This document shows, in pieces, positions 37,050 to 46,074 of a stretch of DNA of 64,000 nucleotides. Positions within the stretch are counted from its first letter, which is position 1; every line of letters begins with the position of its first letter. A program made the translations under genes and the position numbers. This stretch comes from Echinicola soli. GTDB lineage: Bacteria; Bacteroidota; Bacteroidia; Cytophagales; Cyclobacteriaceae. The DNA lies in NCBI RefSeq assembly GCF_006575665.1, contig NZ_CP041253.1, positions 2,207,001 to 2,271,000 on the forward strand, given 5' to 3'. The notes under the pieces are model-generated. The model searched no databases. It saw only the letters and a list, made by a program, of their open reading frames with translations, and was not told the origin of the DNA.

Positions 37050-39002
37050 ATGATTTTAACCATAAACCGATCATCTCTACTTATTGCCTTGATAGTGATG
37101 CTGACAGGTGCTTTGCAGGCCAAAGTAAGGCTTCCGCATTTAATCAGTGATGGGATGGTGCTGCAGCGTGACCAGCCTATCCGAATGTGGGGATGGGCCG
37201 ATGCTGGCGAAAAAGTTACGGTTCGGTTTAGTGGGCAAAAAAAAGAAACCAAGGCCACTGAAGGTGGTGAGTGGGAGGTGTCTTTCCCCTCGATGAAGGA
37301 GGGAGGCCCTTACACTGTGCAGATGAATGGGGAGAATTCGATTATATTGGAGGATGTTTATATTGGAGATGTGTGGGCTTGTTCAGGCCAATCCAATATG
37401 GAGTTGACCATGGCGCGTGTGCAGCCGATGTTTCCCTGGGAATTTGAGCAAGAGGCCAGGCCCGCCATCAGGTATTTTGATGTGCCGGATGCCTATGATT
37501 TTTCCCATTTGCAAATGGACACCCCTGGAGGGGAATGGATCCAAGTAGACAAGGAGCATATCAGCCAATTTTCGGCGGTGGCCTATTTTTTTGCAAAACG
37601 GCTGAATGAGAAATACGATGTGCCGATTGGTCTGATCAATGCCAGTGTTGGTGGTTCACCCATTCAGTCTTGGATCAGAAAGGAGGAGCTGAAGCGGTTT
37701 CCAGAGGACTTTGCAGAAGTAGAAAAATTCAGGAATCCCGACTTGATCAAGCAAATCGAAAAACAAGACCGAGAACGCATTAGCACTTGGCAAAAAGCCG
37801 TGTGGCAGAAGGATAAAGGCTACGCCCAGCCAGCTGCGCCGTGGTCTTCATCGGATGTAGAGCCCGATGACTGGGGAGAAATGGAACGCTTGACGCTATT
37901 GCCCTTAAAAGATGATCGGGCCGTAAATGGCGTTTATTGGTTCAGAAAGGAATTTGAGCTCGATGATCCCCAGGTCAGTTCGCTTTCTGCTAAGCTGCTT
38001 ATGGGAACGATGATCGATAGTGATTCGACCTATGTCAATGGCCAATTGGTAGGCTCGACAGGCTATCGCTATCCTCCACGGCGCTATAACGTGCCAGCGG
38101 GAGTGTTGCGGCAGGGGAAGAACGTGTTAGCGGTAAGGCTGATAAGTGAACGCGGTCAGGGAGGTTTTGTGGAGGAGAAGCCCTATCAATTGGAAGTGGG
38201 CGACCAGGTCATCGATTTGAAGTGTGATTGGCATTATCAGCTTGGCGCATCCATGCCAGCGCTGCCAGGGCAGACCTTTGTACGATGGAAACCGCTAGGG
38301 CTGTATCAGGCGATGATGGCTCCCGTGCAGCAGTTTCCGGTCAAGGGCGTGATCTGGTACCAAGGGGAATCCAATACCGGAAATCCCTCGATCTATGCTG
38401 AGCAAATGAAAGCGTTGATCAATGGCTGGCGCAAGGCCTGGGATTGTAAAGACCTGCCCTTTCTTTATGTGCAGTTACCCAATTTTATGGAGGTTTCCGA
38501 ATCGCCCCAAGAAAGCAACTGGGCCGTTCTCCGGGAAAAACAGCGAACGGTGGCGAAGGATGTGTCTCACACTGGCATGGCCGTGGCCATCGATGCTGGT
38601 GAAGCCAATGACATCCATCCGCTGGACAAAAAGACCATTGGCGACCGATTGGCACTTCTGGCCTTTGCCTTGGCTTATGGTGAAAAGGACGGGCCGTTTT
38701 CTGGCCCTTCCCTGGAAAGGGGCAAAGTCCAAGAAGAGGTGATTGAGCTTACTTTTGAGACGGCAGGCAGTAGATTGGAAACGTCTGATGGCCGTGCCCC
38801 CAAAGGGTTTGCTGTGGCAGGAGAGGACGGAGATTTCCATTGGGCGGATGCCCGGATCGAAGGAGAAAAAGTGATCTTGTCCAGTCCAATGGTGAAGAGT
38901 CCCAAGACAGCTCGGTATGCCTGGGCAGATAACCCCGAAAGGGCTAATCTGGTCAATACGGAGGGACTGCCGGCCTCACCGTTTGAAATTTCGGTAGAAT
39001 AG
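37050..39002 (+). CDS. SASA-family (sialate O-acetylesterase-like) carbohydrate esterase
   Basis: 650 residues with an N-terminal signal (about 5-24). SGNH-type esterase motifs: nucleophile Ser115 in CSGQSNMEL, the GES block (VIWYQGESNTGNP) and the catalytic Asp521/His523 in ANDIHPLD. A galactose-binding-like insert (about 290-390, DSTYVNGQLVGSTGY) splits the catalytic domain, as is typical. In a glucuronoxylan locus this family removes acetyl groups from xylan or its oligosaccharides; sialate is not expected as substrate. Two ATGs lie close together; 37050 is used because the signal peptide starts there. Confidence 0.92.
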   Translation: MILTINRSSLLIALIVMLTGALQAKVRLPHLISDGMVLQRDQPIRMWGWADAGEKVTVRFSGQKKETKATEGGEWEVSFPSMKEGGPYTVQMNGENSIILEDVYIGDVWACSGQSNMELTMARVQPMFPWEFEQEARPAIRYFDVPDAYDFSHLQMDTPGGEWIQVDKEHISQFSAVAYFFAKRLNEKYDVPIGLINASVGGSPIQSWIRKEELKRFPEDFAEVEKFRNPDLIKQIEKQDRERISTWQKAVWQKDKGYAQPAAPWSSSDVEPDDWGEMERLTLLPLKDDRAVNGVYWFRKEFELDDPQVSSLSAKLLMGTMIDSDSTYVNGQLVGSTGYRYPPRRYNVPAGVLRQGKNVLAVRLISERGQGGFVEEKPYQLEVGDQVIDLKCDWHYQLGASMPALPGQTFVRWKPLGLYQAMMAPVQQFPVKGVIWYQGESNTGNPSIYAEQMKALINGWRKAWDCKDLPFLYVQLPNFMEVSESPQESNWAVLREKQRTVAKDVSHTGMAVAIDAGEANDIHPLDKKTIGDRLALLAFALAYGEKDGPFSGPSLERGKVQEEVIELTFETAGSRLETSDGRAPKGFAVAGEDGDFHWADARIEGEKVILSSPMVKSPKTARYAWADNPERANLVNTEGLPASPFEISVE

Positions 39003-39553
39003 CGTAAGAAAAAGTATCAGTTCTTCCCTGGCAGGGGAGGTCAGGTGGGGTGTTTTGGTGCAAAAAGGCGCCACAATGGGCAGGGAAATCGCTTTTCAAA
39101 AAAAAATGTTGTATAAATCACAATTTCTAATTCGTCGGAATGACAAAGGCATTGTTAGAATGGCGTAGCTAGTGGAATAAGCCGTCTCTCATCTAAAAGC
39201 GATTTTCCAGTCACAATGGGCCAGTTTTGTGCTAGACAGGACTCTAATACTAGCTCAGTGCGGTTGAATACAAATAGTGTGGCAAGGGATGACTGCTTTG
39301 AGGTATACAGGTGAGTAAAATTCACCAAAGAAGGGGGGCAGAAGAACAGGTAAATGTGGTTGTGTGAAATTGAAGGATTTTTTATAGTCGATGGTGATAG
39401 CAGAAGTGGACAAGAGGACTTCCCTTAAAAATCTAGTCGATTTGACGGATTTTTAAGATTCTCCTGAAAGTGGAATGACAATACTTTGCAAAAAAAGCAA
39501 TAACTTAAGCGCTAATTTGAAACGAATAAAAACCATTTAACCTATTACACAAA
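39003..39553. other. Intergenic region with inverted repeat before the symporter gene
   Basis: 551 bp without a gene. It contains an inverted repeat, CAGGGAAATCGCTTTT (39081-39096) and AAAAGCGATTTTCCAG (39195-39210), 14 of 16 bases matching, enclosing about 100 bp: possibly a remnant of a small mobile element. A second shorter inverted repeat, AAAAATC/GATTTTT, lies near 39427-39454. Ends with AACCTATT 8 bp before the symporter ATG. Confidence 0.5.
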
Positions 39554-41197
39554 ATGACCTTTAACACATTAGACCTTGTTGTCTTTGTGGCCTACTGTCT
39601 TTTGATCATCACGATGGGTATCGTCGTGTCGAGAGAAAAGAAGGGTCACGTGAAGGATTCCAAAGATTACTTCCTGGCAAGTAAAGCTTTGCCGTGGTGG
39701 GCTGTAGGTGCATCCTTGATCGCCTCGAACATTTCCGCCGAACAGTTTATCGGAATGTCAGGTTCAGGCTTTGCGCTGGGACTGGCGATTTCTACATATG
39801 AATGGATGGCTGCGGCCACGCTTTTGGTGGTGGCGATATTTTTCCTGCCGATTTACCTGAAGGAAGGGATTTACACCATGCCCCAATTCCTGAACAGGCG
39901 GTATGATGGCCGGGTACGAACTGTAATGGCTATTTTCTGGCTGTTGATCTATGTATTTGTAAACCTGACCTCTGTCCTGTATCTGGGGGCATTGAGCTTG
40001 GAGACCATCATGGGTGTCCCATTGACCTATGGTATTATGGGACTGGCCCTGTTTGCGATGGTGTACTCCATCTATGGAGGCCTTAAAGCGGTTGCTTGGA
40101 CCGATGTGGTACAAGTGGTGTTCCTCGTAGCCGGTGGACTGGCGACAACCTACTTGGCCCTTAGCCTGGTAGGCGATGGCGATGTGTGGGAAGGGATTGG
40201 TATCTTAAGGAAAGCCGCGCCTGCACATTTTAGTATGATTATCGAAAGGGGTGAAATGATGATCCCTGATGGTTCTGGCGGCAGCAGAGATGCTTACCTT
40301 GACTTGCCCGGTCTGAGCGTCCTGATCGGTGGGATGTGGATCGTCAATCTCAACTATTGGGGATGTAACCAGTATATTACGCAGCGGGCACTGGCCGCAA
40401 AAAGCCTTGGTGAAGCCCAAACCGGGATGGTATTTGCCGGTTTCTTGAAGCTATTGATGCCACTGATCGTGGTGATCCCTGGTATCGCAGCGTATGTGAT
40501 CGTACAGAAGGGTGCTGATGCCAGCTTTATTGAGTCCATGACAGATCCTGTGACGGGATTGGCCAAGTCCGATAGAGCGTATCCTACCTTGCTTCACTTG
40601 TTGCCTCCGGGCTTAAAAGGCTTGGCATTTGCGGCCTTGACAGCGGCGATCGTTTCTTCACTGGCCTCCATGGCCAACAGTACCTCAACAATCTTTACCA
40701 TTGATATCTATAAGGAATTTTTCAACAAAAATGTCTCCGAAGGCAATCAGGTGAACATCGGTAGGATCACAGCGGTGGTGGCCTTCGTGATAGCGGCGAT
40801 CGTGGCACCGCAGCTGAGACAGCTGGACCAGGCCTTTCAGTATATCCAGGAATATACCGGGTTTGTGTCACCAGGGGTGTTTGCGATCTTTATCTTTGGC
40901 TTCTTCTGGAAGAAAACCACCTCCAATGCAGCCCTGACTGCGGCGGTGCTGACTATTCCGTTGTCAGCGCTATTTAAGTTCATTACGCCAAACTTACCGT
41001 TTATTGACCGGATGGGAGTGGTGTTCTTGGTACTTGCGGCACTGATCATCGGCATCAGCTTGTACGAAGGCAAAGGCAAAGACAGCCAAAAAGCCATCGA
41101 AGTGGACGCAGAACTGTTCTCCACTAGCACCAAGTTCAAAGTGGGAGCCGTACTGATTTGCGGCATCATCGTGGCGCTTTACAGCGTGTTCTGGTAA
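39554..41197 (+). CDS. Sodium:solute symporter (SSS/SGLT-like sugar transporter)
   Basis: 547 residues, about 14 transmembrane helices. SGLT-like signatures include WWAVGASLIASNISAEQFIG near residue 50, VYSIYGGLKAVAWTDVVQ near 170, and AALTAAIVSSLASMANSTST near 370 (sodium-site region). It is the paralogue of the symporter at 51633-53507 and both share these blocks nearly word for word. Position after the GH115/esterase genes suggests import of xylose, a uronate or xylo-oligosaccharide-derived sugar. A terminator follows. Confidence 0.93.
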   Translation: MTFNTLDLVVFVAYCLLIITMGIVVSREKKGHVKDSKDYFLASKALPWWAVGASLIASNISAEQFIGMSGSGFALGLAISTYEWMAAATLLVVAIFFLPIYLKEGIYTMPQFLNRRYDGRVRTVMAIFWLLIYVFVNLTSVLYLGALSLETIMGVPLTYGIMGLALFAMVYSIYGGLKAVAWTDVVQVVFLVAGGLATTYLALSLVGDGDVWEGIGILRKAAPAHFSMIIERGEMMIPDGSGGSRDAYLDLPGLSVLIGGMWIVNLNYWGCNQYITQRALAAKSLGEAQTGMVFAGFLKLLMPLIVVIPGIAAYVIVQKGADASFIESMTDPVTGLAKSDRAYPTLLHLLPPGLKGLAFAALTAAIVSSLASMANSTSTIFTIDIYKEFFNKNVSEGNQVNIGRITAVVAFVIAAIVAPQLRQLDQAFQYIQEYTGFVSPGVFAIFIFGFFWKKTTSNAALTAAVLTIPLSALFKFITPNLPFIDRMGVVFLVLAALIIGISLYEGKGKDSQKAIEVDAELFSTSTKFKVGAVLICGIIVALYSVFW

Positions 41198-41222
41198 TAC
41201 ACAATTTATAGCGAATGAAGAG

Positions 41223-41291
41223 AAACGGAGTGAAGCAATCCCGTCTTGCATATCCTGCATAGATTGGGAGTTGCCTTCGCTCCGTTTTTTT
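41223..41291 (+). terminator. Terminator after the SSS symporter, built from a REP-like palindrome
   Basis: AAACGGAGTGAAG (41223-41235) pairs with CTTCGCTCCGTTT (41275-41287) and is followed by T4. The loop contains GAAGCAATCCC/GGGAGTTGC, resembling the GTGAAGCAATCGCG palindromic repeat seen again at 63548-63565. Confidence 0.7.
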
Positions 41292-41396
41292 AATAAATTA
41301 GAATCCTTTCAAACTTCCTTATGGTTTGAAAGGAAATCCCTTCTCAATTATTTACTTAGCATACCCGTATCCGTTAGCTGTTATTAAAAAGACAAC

Positions 41397-42092
41397 GTGA
41401 AAACGATAAACGATAAAATAGATAAAAAAGCAATTGACGAGTTGTTTGTGTCCATTCCAACCGGGACTGTAGTTTTGAGAGACGACCGAACAAAAGAAAG
41501 GTGGTCGGTCGGCATTAATAGCTTCGAACTCTCTAAATTCCCAATAACCCAGGAATTATATAAATCGGTAACTGATCAGGATCCTTCTTCATTCAAAGGG
41601 GACAGATTACCGGTCGAAACAGTTTCTTGGGCCGAAGCAGTTATTTTTTGTAATGGGCTATCTGAATTTTTAGGAAGAGACAAATACTATGCTATAGATG
41701 TATCAGCTGAAAAAGTGACCTTTAATTCAAAGGCAAATGGATTTCGATTACCAACAGAAGCTGAATGGCAATATGCTTGCCAAGCGGGAAGGAAAGACAT
41801 CAGATATGGGGAACTGAAAGAAATTGCCTGGTTTAAAGATAACTCCAGTAATCAACCGCAAGAGGTTGGACAAAAGAAGCCTAACCGATGGGGACTCTAT
41901 GATATGTTGGGGAATGTTTGGGAGTGGTGTTCAGATAGCTATGATGAGACTGTTTACGGAACTTACCGCGTTTTTCGTGGTGGAGGATGGTGTGACCAAG
42001 AAAGGAGTGTAATGGCTACAACGAGAAGAAGAAGTCATCCTTTCTCGTTTAAAATAGACGATTTGGGTTTCAGAATAGCAACTAACTCGTAA
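41397..42092 (+). CDS. Formylglycine-generating-enzyme-like (SUMF1/FGE-sulfatase domain) protein
   Basis: 231 residues from a GTG start, cytoplasmic. FGE fold hallmarks: ELSKFPITQELYKSVTDQDPS near residue 45, LPVETVSWAEAVIFCNGLSE, GFRLPTEAEWQYACQAG, WGLYDMLGNVWEWCSD and a terminal DDLGFRIA. Genuine FGEs use two active-site cysteines; in the corresponding stretch FRGGGWCDQERSVMATTRRR only one is seen, and no sulfatase gene is near, so sulfatase activation is doubtful. Many such proteins are carbohydrate/redox enzymes or lectin-like modules with other roles. The gene and the two that follow are visibly AT-richer than neighbours. Confidence 0.85.
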   Translation: MKTINDKIDKKAIDELFVSIPTGTVVLRDDRTKERWSVGINSFELSKFPITQELYKSVTDQDPSSFKGDRLPVETVSWAEAVIFCNGLSEFLGRDKYYAIDVSAEKVTFNSKANGFRLPTEAEWQYACQAGRKDIRYGELKEIAWFKDNSSNQPQEVGQKKPNRWGLYDMLGNVWEWCSDSYDETVYGTYRVFRGGGWCDQERSVMATTRRRSHPFSFKIDDLGFRIATNS

Positions 42093-42098
42093 AAGAAT

Positions 42099-42218
42099 AT
42101 GATCTTTAAGGTTTTGAATCCAGTACGTAAGGATGAAAGTGTTTCTGGAAAGTCTGCTCATTATCAGATGGTAGGATTGGCAATAGGTTTAATATTGATA
42201 GGAATGAGTATGATATAA
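42099..42218 (+). CDS. Small predicted membrane peptide (39 residues)
   Basis: An open frame of 39 codons that begins 6 bp after the FGE-like stop and ends 1 bp before the NERD gene start. The product has a charged N-terminal half (MIFKVLNPVRKDESVSGK) and one hydrophobic segment (MVGLAIGLILIGMSMI). Tight spacing on both sides in one direction and a plausible membrane helix argue that it is real. No homologue is known to me. Confidence 0.5.
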   Translation: MIFKVLNPVRKDESVSGKSAHYQMVGLAIGLILIGMSMI

Positions 42219-42219
42219 T

Positions 42220-42981
42220 ATGGATGCCGTTATTTTAAGCTGTTTAATATTGCTGTTGTATTTGTTTTATTTTTTCCTTTGGAAGAGGATTGTTGCAAAG
42301 GCGAAAGGAGCCGTGGGTGAATATAAAGTATCTCTGAAACTAAGAAGGCTTAAAAAGGGAAAATACTTGGTTTTAAATGACCTCTTGATAAAAAATGGTC
42401 ATTCAACCACACAAATTGATCATGTCGTGATTAGTAGAAATGGGATATTTGTCATTGAAACCAAAAATTATAAAGGATGGATTCACGGACATCAAAATTC
42501 CGAATACTGGACTCAGACCATTTATAAATATAAGACAAAACTTAGTAATCCGATTAAGCAAAACTGGGTGCATGTCCATGCTTTAAAAAAAACACTTTCT
42601 GATTATAAAAGTATTCATTACTATCCCATAGTTGTCTTTACTGGGGACTGTGAGTTGAAAAATATCACTTCAGAACTGCCTATTATTTACCTAAGTGAAC
42701 TTCTTAGATTTATCAAGCGGCAAAACGAAACAACATGTTTGTCATATCATCAGATGAGGTTGATTAGGGATAGGTTGAATCAACTTAATCTAAAAGATAG
42801 GAAGGAAGTTAGGGGGCATACAAAATATGTAAGAAGACGCTCTAGTGAGCGAAGAAAGAAAATCGCGTCAAAAATCTGTCCCAATTGTAATAGTCAGTTA
42901 GTTTTAAAAAAAGGTTCTTATGGCAAGTTCTATGGATGTCCAAACTTTCCAAACTGTAGGTTTACGGCGGCTTACCAATAG
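42220..42981 (+). CDS. NERD nuclease-related domain protein with C-terminal zinc ribbon
   Basis: 253 residues. One N-terminal transmembrane helix (about 2-20), then a NERD domain (about 28-150) with KLRRLKKGKYLVLNDLLI, QIDHVVISRNGIFVIETKN and GWIHG, the Asp-x-x-Glu-x-Lys pattern of restriction-like nuclease folds being visible as QIDHVV...VIETKN. A basic linker leads to a topoisomerase-type C4 zinc ribbon (CPNCNSQ...YGCPNFPNCRF). Such proteins are thought to act on or near DNA; the role is unknown. AT-rich, last gene of the FGE-peptide-NERD unit. Confidence 0.88.
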   Translation: MDAVILSCLILLLYLFYFFLWKRIVAKAKGAVGEYKVSLKLRRLKKGKYLVLNDLLIKNGHSTTQIDHVVISRNGIFVIETKNYKGWIHGHQNSEYWTQTIYKYKTKLSNPIKQNWVHVHALKKTLSDYKSIHYYPIVVFTGDCELKNITSELPIIYLSELLRFIKRQNETTCLSYHQMRLIRDRLNQLNLKDRKEVRGHTKYVRRRSSERRKKIASKICPNCNSQLVLKKGSYGKFYGCPNFPNCRFTAAYQ

Positions 42982-43246
42982 ATATGGCATTTATGTAGCA
43001 AGACGTGTTGGATCAATTTATTTGGGATGAGGCTGTCTCATAATTTGAATTGACCATTTTACCTCCAAATTATATTTTACTCACTTCTTTGTGTCATTTT
43101 GTGCTTCAGGTAAAAAAGTAACCAAAACCCCACCGCTGTGTAGATTTTGGATTAAAATTCAAGCCCTACCGCACACGAGAAAACTCCTGCTTTACGAACA
43201 GCTTTAACTAGTTCTGTGCCTTCTGTATTTTGCGTGAGCAATTGAT
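42982..43246. other. Intergenic stretch with a solo IS-end-like sequence
   Basis: GAGGCTGTCTCATAATTTG (43027-43045) looks like the terminal inverted repeat of IS1182-type elements, but no transposase or second end is found. The following CAGGTAAAAAAGTAACCAAAACC block is a common dispersed spacer type in Bacteroidota. Confidence 0.35.
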
Positions 43247-44086
43247 CTACGACCGATAGATCTCCGCCCGATACGCCGAGGGCGTTATGCCTTTTACTTC
43301 TTTGAATTGGCGGTTAAAATTGGTAATGTTGCGGTACCCGCATTCATGGAAGATCTGGGAGATAAATACATTTTTGTCCTTGAGGAGCTTACAGGCGTGG
43401 GCGATACGGATCTCTTTTAGGAACCCGGAGTAGGACTTTTTGGTATTGAGCTTAAAGAAGCGGCGGAAATTGGAAGTGCTCATTTTGGCCATGGCGGCTA
43501 CTTCGTCTACCTTGATGTTTTGATGGAAATGGTTGAAGGTGTATTCCAGCACTTCATCGATGATGCCTTTGGAATCAAAAGAGTCGATAGGCTCATTGGT
43601 CAGGGTGGTATTTTGGGTCTTTGTGCCGATGGTATGAAGGGCATGCAGCAGGATGCCGATATGCTCAAAACCTTCTGTAGTGACCAGCTGTTGGATTTTT
43701 TTAACGAGCTCCGGCTGTGAGCTATAATCCACAGCCATGCCCTGATTCAGTTTAATCAGCTTTCTCACTTCTGCTAATTCCGGCATTTTCAAAAACGTGT
43801 GCCCAAAAATGCGCTGATCAAACTGGATGACCACTACTGAACAGAAAAGATCCTTATGGGCCTTTCGAAACCAATGGGGGACATTTGATCCGATGTAAAA
43901 GAGGTCCCCGGTAGAAAATTCCCCGACAAAATCCCCGATGATGGCTGTGCCAAAACCTTCTTGGATATACAGCACTTCATTTTCCACATGCCTGTGCCAG
44001 GGAGTTTCGAACAGTGGCGTGCTCAGGGTAATGGAAACGAATGACTTGAATTCCTGCCGGGGAAGCTTCTGGACAATTGGTCTCAT
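43247..44086 (-). CDS. AraC-family transcription regulator
   Basis: 279 residues from ATG 44086; an in-frame ATG at 44152 would add 22 residues of unlikely sequence. N-terminal cupin sensor (SVITLSTPLFETPWHRH-type, with HRHVENEVLYIQEGFGTAII and FYIGSNVPHWF), C-terminal double helix-turn-helix (VDEVAAMAKMSTSNFRRFFK and ISQIFHECGYRNITNFNRQF). Placed divergently to xylB and xylA, so control of xylose use is likely. Confidence 0.93.
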   Translation of the reverse strand: MRPIVQKLPRQEFKSFVSITLSTPLFETPWHRHVENEVLYIQEGFGTAIIGDFVGEFSTGDLFYIGSNVPHWFRKAHKDLFCSVVVIQFDQRIFGHTFLKMPELAEVRKLIKLNQGMAVDYSSQPELVKKIQQLVTTEGFEHIGILLHALHTIGTKTQNTTLTNEPIDSFDSKGIIDEVLEYTFNHFHQNIKVDEVAAMAKMSTSNFRRFFKLNTKKSYSGFLKEIRIAHACKLLKDKNVFISQIFHECGYRNITNFNRQFKEVKGITPSAYRAEIYRS

Positions 44087-44215
44087 TTTGTGGGAGGTTT
44101 TGTTATCTTCCAAAATTAATAAATGATACTCTTTGCTTATGATTTTGATCAAAGAGTATTACAATTTAGTCGAATAATGTTAGTAGGTAGCGTCTTTTTG
44201 ATCGAAATTTGTCGT

Positions 44216-44243
44216 AATCAGTATTCAGTAACCCGTGTCCGGT
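44216..44243. repeat. Spacer repeat 'ATTCAGTAATCAGTGTCGG', copy 1
   Basis: CAGTATTCAGTAACCCGTGTCCGG and relatives recur at 46074-46100 and 47711-47740, that is before xylB, between xylB and xylA, and after xylA. Confidence 0.5.
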
Positions 44244-44350
44244 GGCCAGTAATCGGTGATTGGTAGCCGAATGGCGAAGGCCGAAAGTCAATCCCGGTGC
44301 TACCTGGACGTAACTGTGGACAACTGTTGGCGGTGGACCGTGGTCTGTCG

Positions 44351-44530
44351 AGGCTGTGTGAAAACTTGTCATTTCGACAGTAGTGCCTGTCCCGACTTCC
44401 ATCGGGAAGAAATCTCATTAATTTCGTAAACACTGATAATCAAGTGTTTGAGTTTGTTCCTGTCGTCAGAATAGCCTGCTCCGCATGACTATCGGGGACA
44501 CACGATGCCGAGTTTTACACATGCTGAGCC
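44351..44530. repeat. MITE-like element, family 2, copy A (longest)
   Basis: About 180 bp starting AGGCTGTGTGAAAACTTG and ending near GAGTTTTACACATGCTGAG. Contains the hairpin CCCGACTTCCATCGGG, the motif GAAGAAATCTCATTAAT and an inner inverted repeat AAACACT/AGTGTTT. Copies B (47533-47674) and C (49890-49980) share both ends, which are inverted repeats of each other. No coding capacity. Confidence 0.65.
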
Positions 44531-44540
44531 GACTGTGGAC

Positions 44541-44580
44541 CTAATAACTAATAACTCAATAACCAATAACAAAGTAACCA
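44541..44580 (+). promoter_or_regulatory. A-rich 'AATAACTCAATAACC' leader before xylB
   Basis: CTAATAACTAATAACTCAAT then AACCAATAACAAAGTAACC ends directly at the ATG. A near copy precedes xylA (46148-46190). Likely an A-rich translation leader derived from a repeat; no TAnnTTTG box is visible within it. Confidence 0.4.
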
Positions 44581-46074
44581 ATGCGACGATTATTAATCGG
44601 ATACGATATAGGTAGCTCTTCGGTGAAGGCGACATTGCTGGATGCGGATACAGGCAAGGTGATCGCAGCAGAAGGCCGGCCCAAAGTAGAAATGCCCATC
44701 GATTCTCCTCGGCCCGACTGGGCAGAACAAGACCCGATGATGTGGTGGAAGTATGTGAAGGAAACGACTAAAAGTATCCTTCATGCCGGAGGAGTCAAGT
44801 CCGGGGAAGTCAAGGGCATCGGGATTTCCTACCAAATGCACGGGTTGGTGATGGTGGACAAAGACCAGGAGGTCATCAGGCCATCGATCATCTGGTGTGA
44901 CAGCAGGGCCGTGGCTACCGGTAATAAGGCTTTCGAAGAATTAGGGAGTGATTTTTGCCTTTCACACTTACTTAACTCACCGGGTAATTTTACCGCTTCC
45001 AAACTGAAATGGGTGAAGGACCATGAGCCTGGCAATTATGAGAAAATCCATAAAGTGATGCTTCCTGGAGATTTTATTGCCATGAAATTGACCGGGGAGA
45101 TATTTACCTCTGAATCTGGTCTTTCTGAAGGTGTCTTTTGGGATTTTAAAGAAAACCAGTTGAGCCAAGACTTGCTGGATCACTATGGGATAGATAGCGA
45201 TTTATTGGCCATGGCGATCCCTTCTTTTGCTGAGGGGGGCAAAGTGAATGCGGCTGCGGCTGCGGCTCTTGGTATTGATGAAGGAGTACCCGTGACTTAT
45301 AGGGCCGGGGATCAGCCGAACAATGCATTTTCCCTGAACGTGCTGGAAGCCGGAGAACTGGCCACGACAGCAGGAACGTCTGGAACTGTTTATGGCGTAA
45401 GCAAAGCGCCCGTCTATGATCCGCAGTCTCGGGTGAATACTTTCCTGCATGTCAACCACCTTGCGGGTAATCCCCATTATGGCGTATTATTGTGTGTCAG
45501 TGGCACAGGAATACTCAATAGCTGGCTCAAGAACATGTTGGGTGGTGAATCCATTGGCTATGAATCCATGAACGAGCTGGCCGCAGAAGTGCCTTTGGGT
45601 GCAGAGGGGTTGAGCTTTATCCCTTTTGGAAATGGTGCCGAACGCATCATGGAAAACAAGACGATCGGTGCACACCTTAGTGGACTGAATTTACTGAAGC
45701 ATGATAAACGGCATGTACTCCGGGCCGGTCAGGAGGGGATTGTGAGTGCCCTGACCTTTGGGTTTAACATCATGAAAAATATGGGGTTGACGCTTGGCAC
45801 GGTAAAGGCCGGAAGAGCCAACATGTTTCTCAGTCCGTTGTTCAGGGAGGCCTTTGTCAATATGAACGAGGTAAACTTGGAGTTTTACGATACCGATGGT
45901 TCTCAAGGAGCTGCGCGAGGGGCAGGAGTAGGAGCAGGCATCTACGCCAGCCCAAAAGAAGCCTTTAGGGGCCTTGAAAAGGTAGCCTCCTTCGAGCCTG
46001 ATCCGAAGCTGGTAAGTGCCTACAAAGAGGTCTACGAACACTGGGAAGCAAGCTTGGCCAAAGTGAAGGGGTGA
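44581..46074 (+). CDS. xylB: Xylulokinase (FGGY family)
   Basis: 497 residues, cytoplasmic; phosphorylates D-xylulose to xylulose 5-phosphate. N-terminal ATPase-fold motif GYDIGSSSVKATLLD, substrate-region GISYQMHGLVMVD and IIWCDSRA, later AGTSGTVYGV and the second domain with SFIPFGNGAERIMENKTIGA. Length normal for the FGGY family. It is followed by xylA after 118 bp, which fixes the substrate as xylulose rather than another ketose with good confidence. Confidence 0.94.
   Translation: MRRLLIGYDIGSSSVKATLLDADTGKVIAAEGRPKVEMPIDSPRPDWAEQDPMMWWKYVKETTKSILHAGGVKSGEVKGIGISYQMHGLVMVDKDQEVIRPSIIWCDSRAVATGNKAFEELGSDFCLSHLLNSPGNFTASKLKWVKDHEPGNYEKIHKVMLPGDFIAMKLTGEIFTSESGLSEGVFWDFKENQLSQDLLDHYGIDSDLLAMAIPSFAEGGKVNAAAAAALGIDEGVPVTYRAGDQPNNAFSLNVLEAGELATTAGTSGTVYGVSKAPVYDPQSRVNTFLHVNHLAGNPHYGVLLCVSGTGILNSWLKNMLGGESIGYESMNELAAEVPLGAEGLSFIPFGNGAERIMENKTIGAHLSGLNLLKHDKRHVLRAGQEGIVSALTFGFNIMKNMGLTLGTVKAGRANMFLSPLFREAFVNMNEVNLEFYDTDGSQGAARGAGVGAGIYASPKEAFRGLEKVASFEPDPKLVSAYKEVYEHWEASLAKVKG

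Noticed and set aside
41397..42092. FGE-like gene as true sulfatase activator
   Set aside because: Only one active-site cysteine is visible and there is no sulfatase gene in the window.
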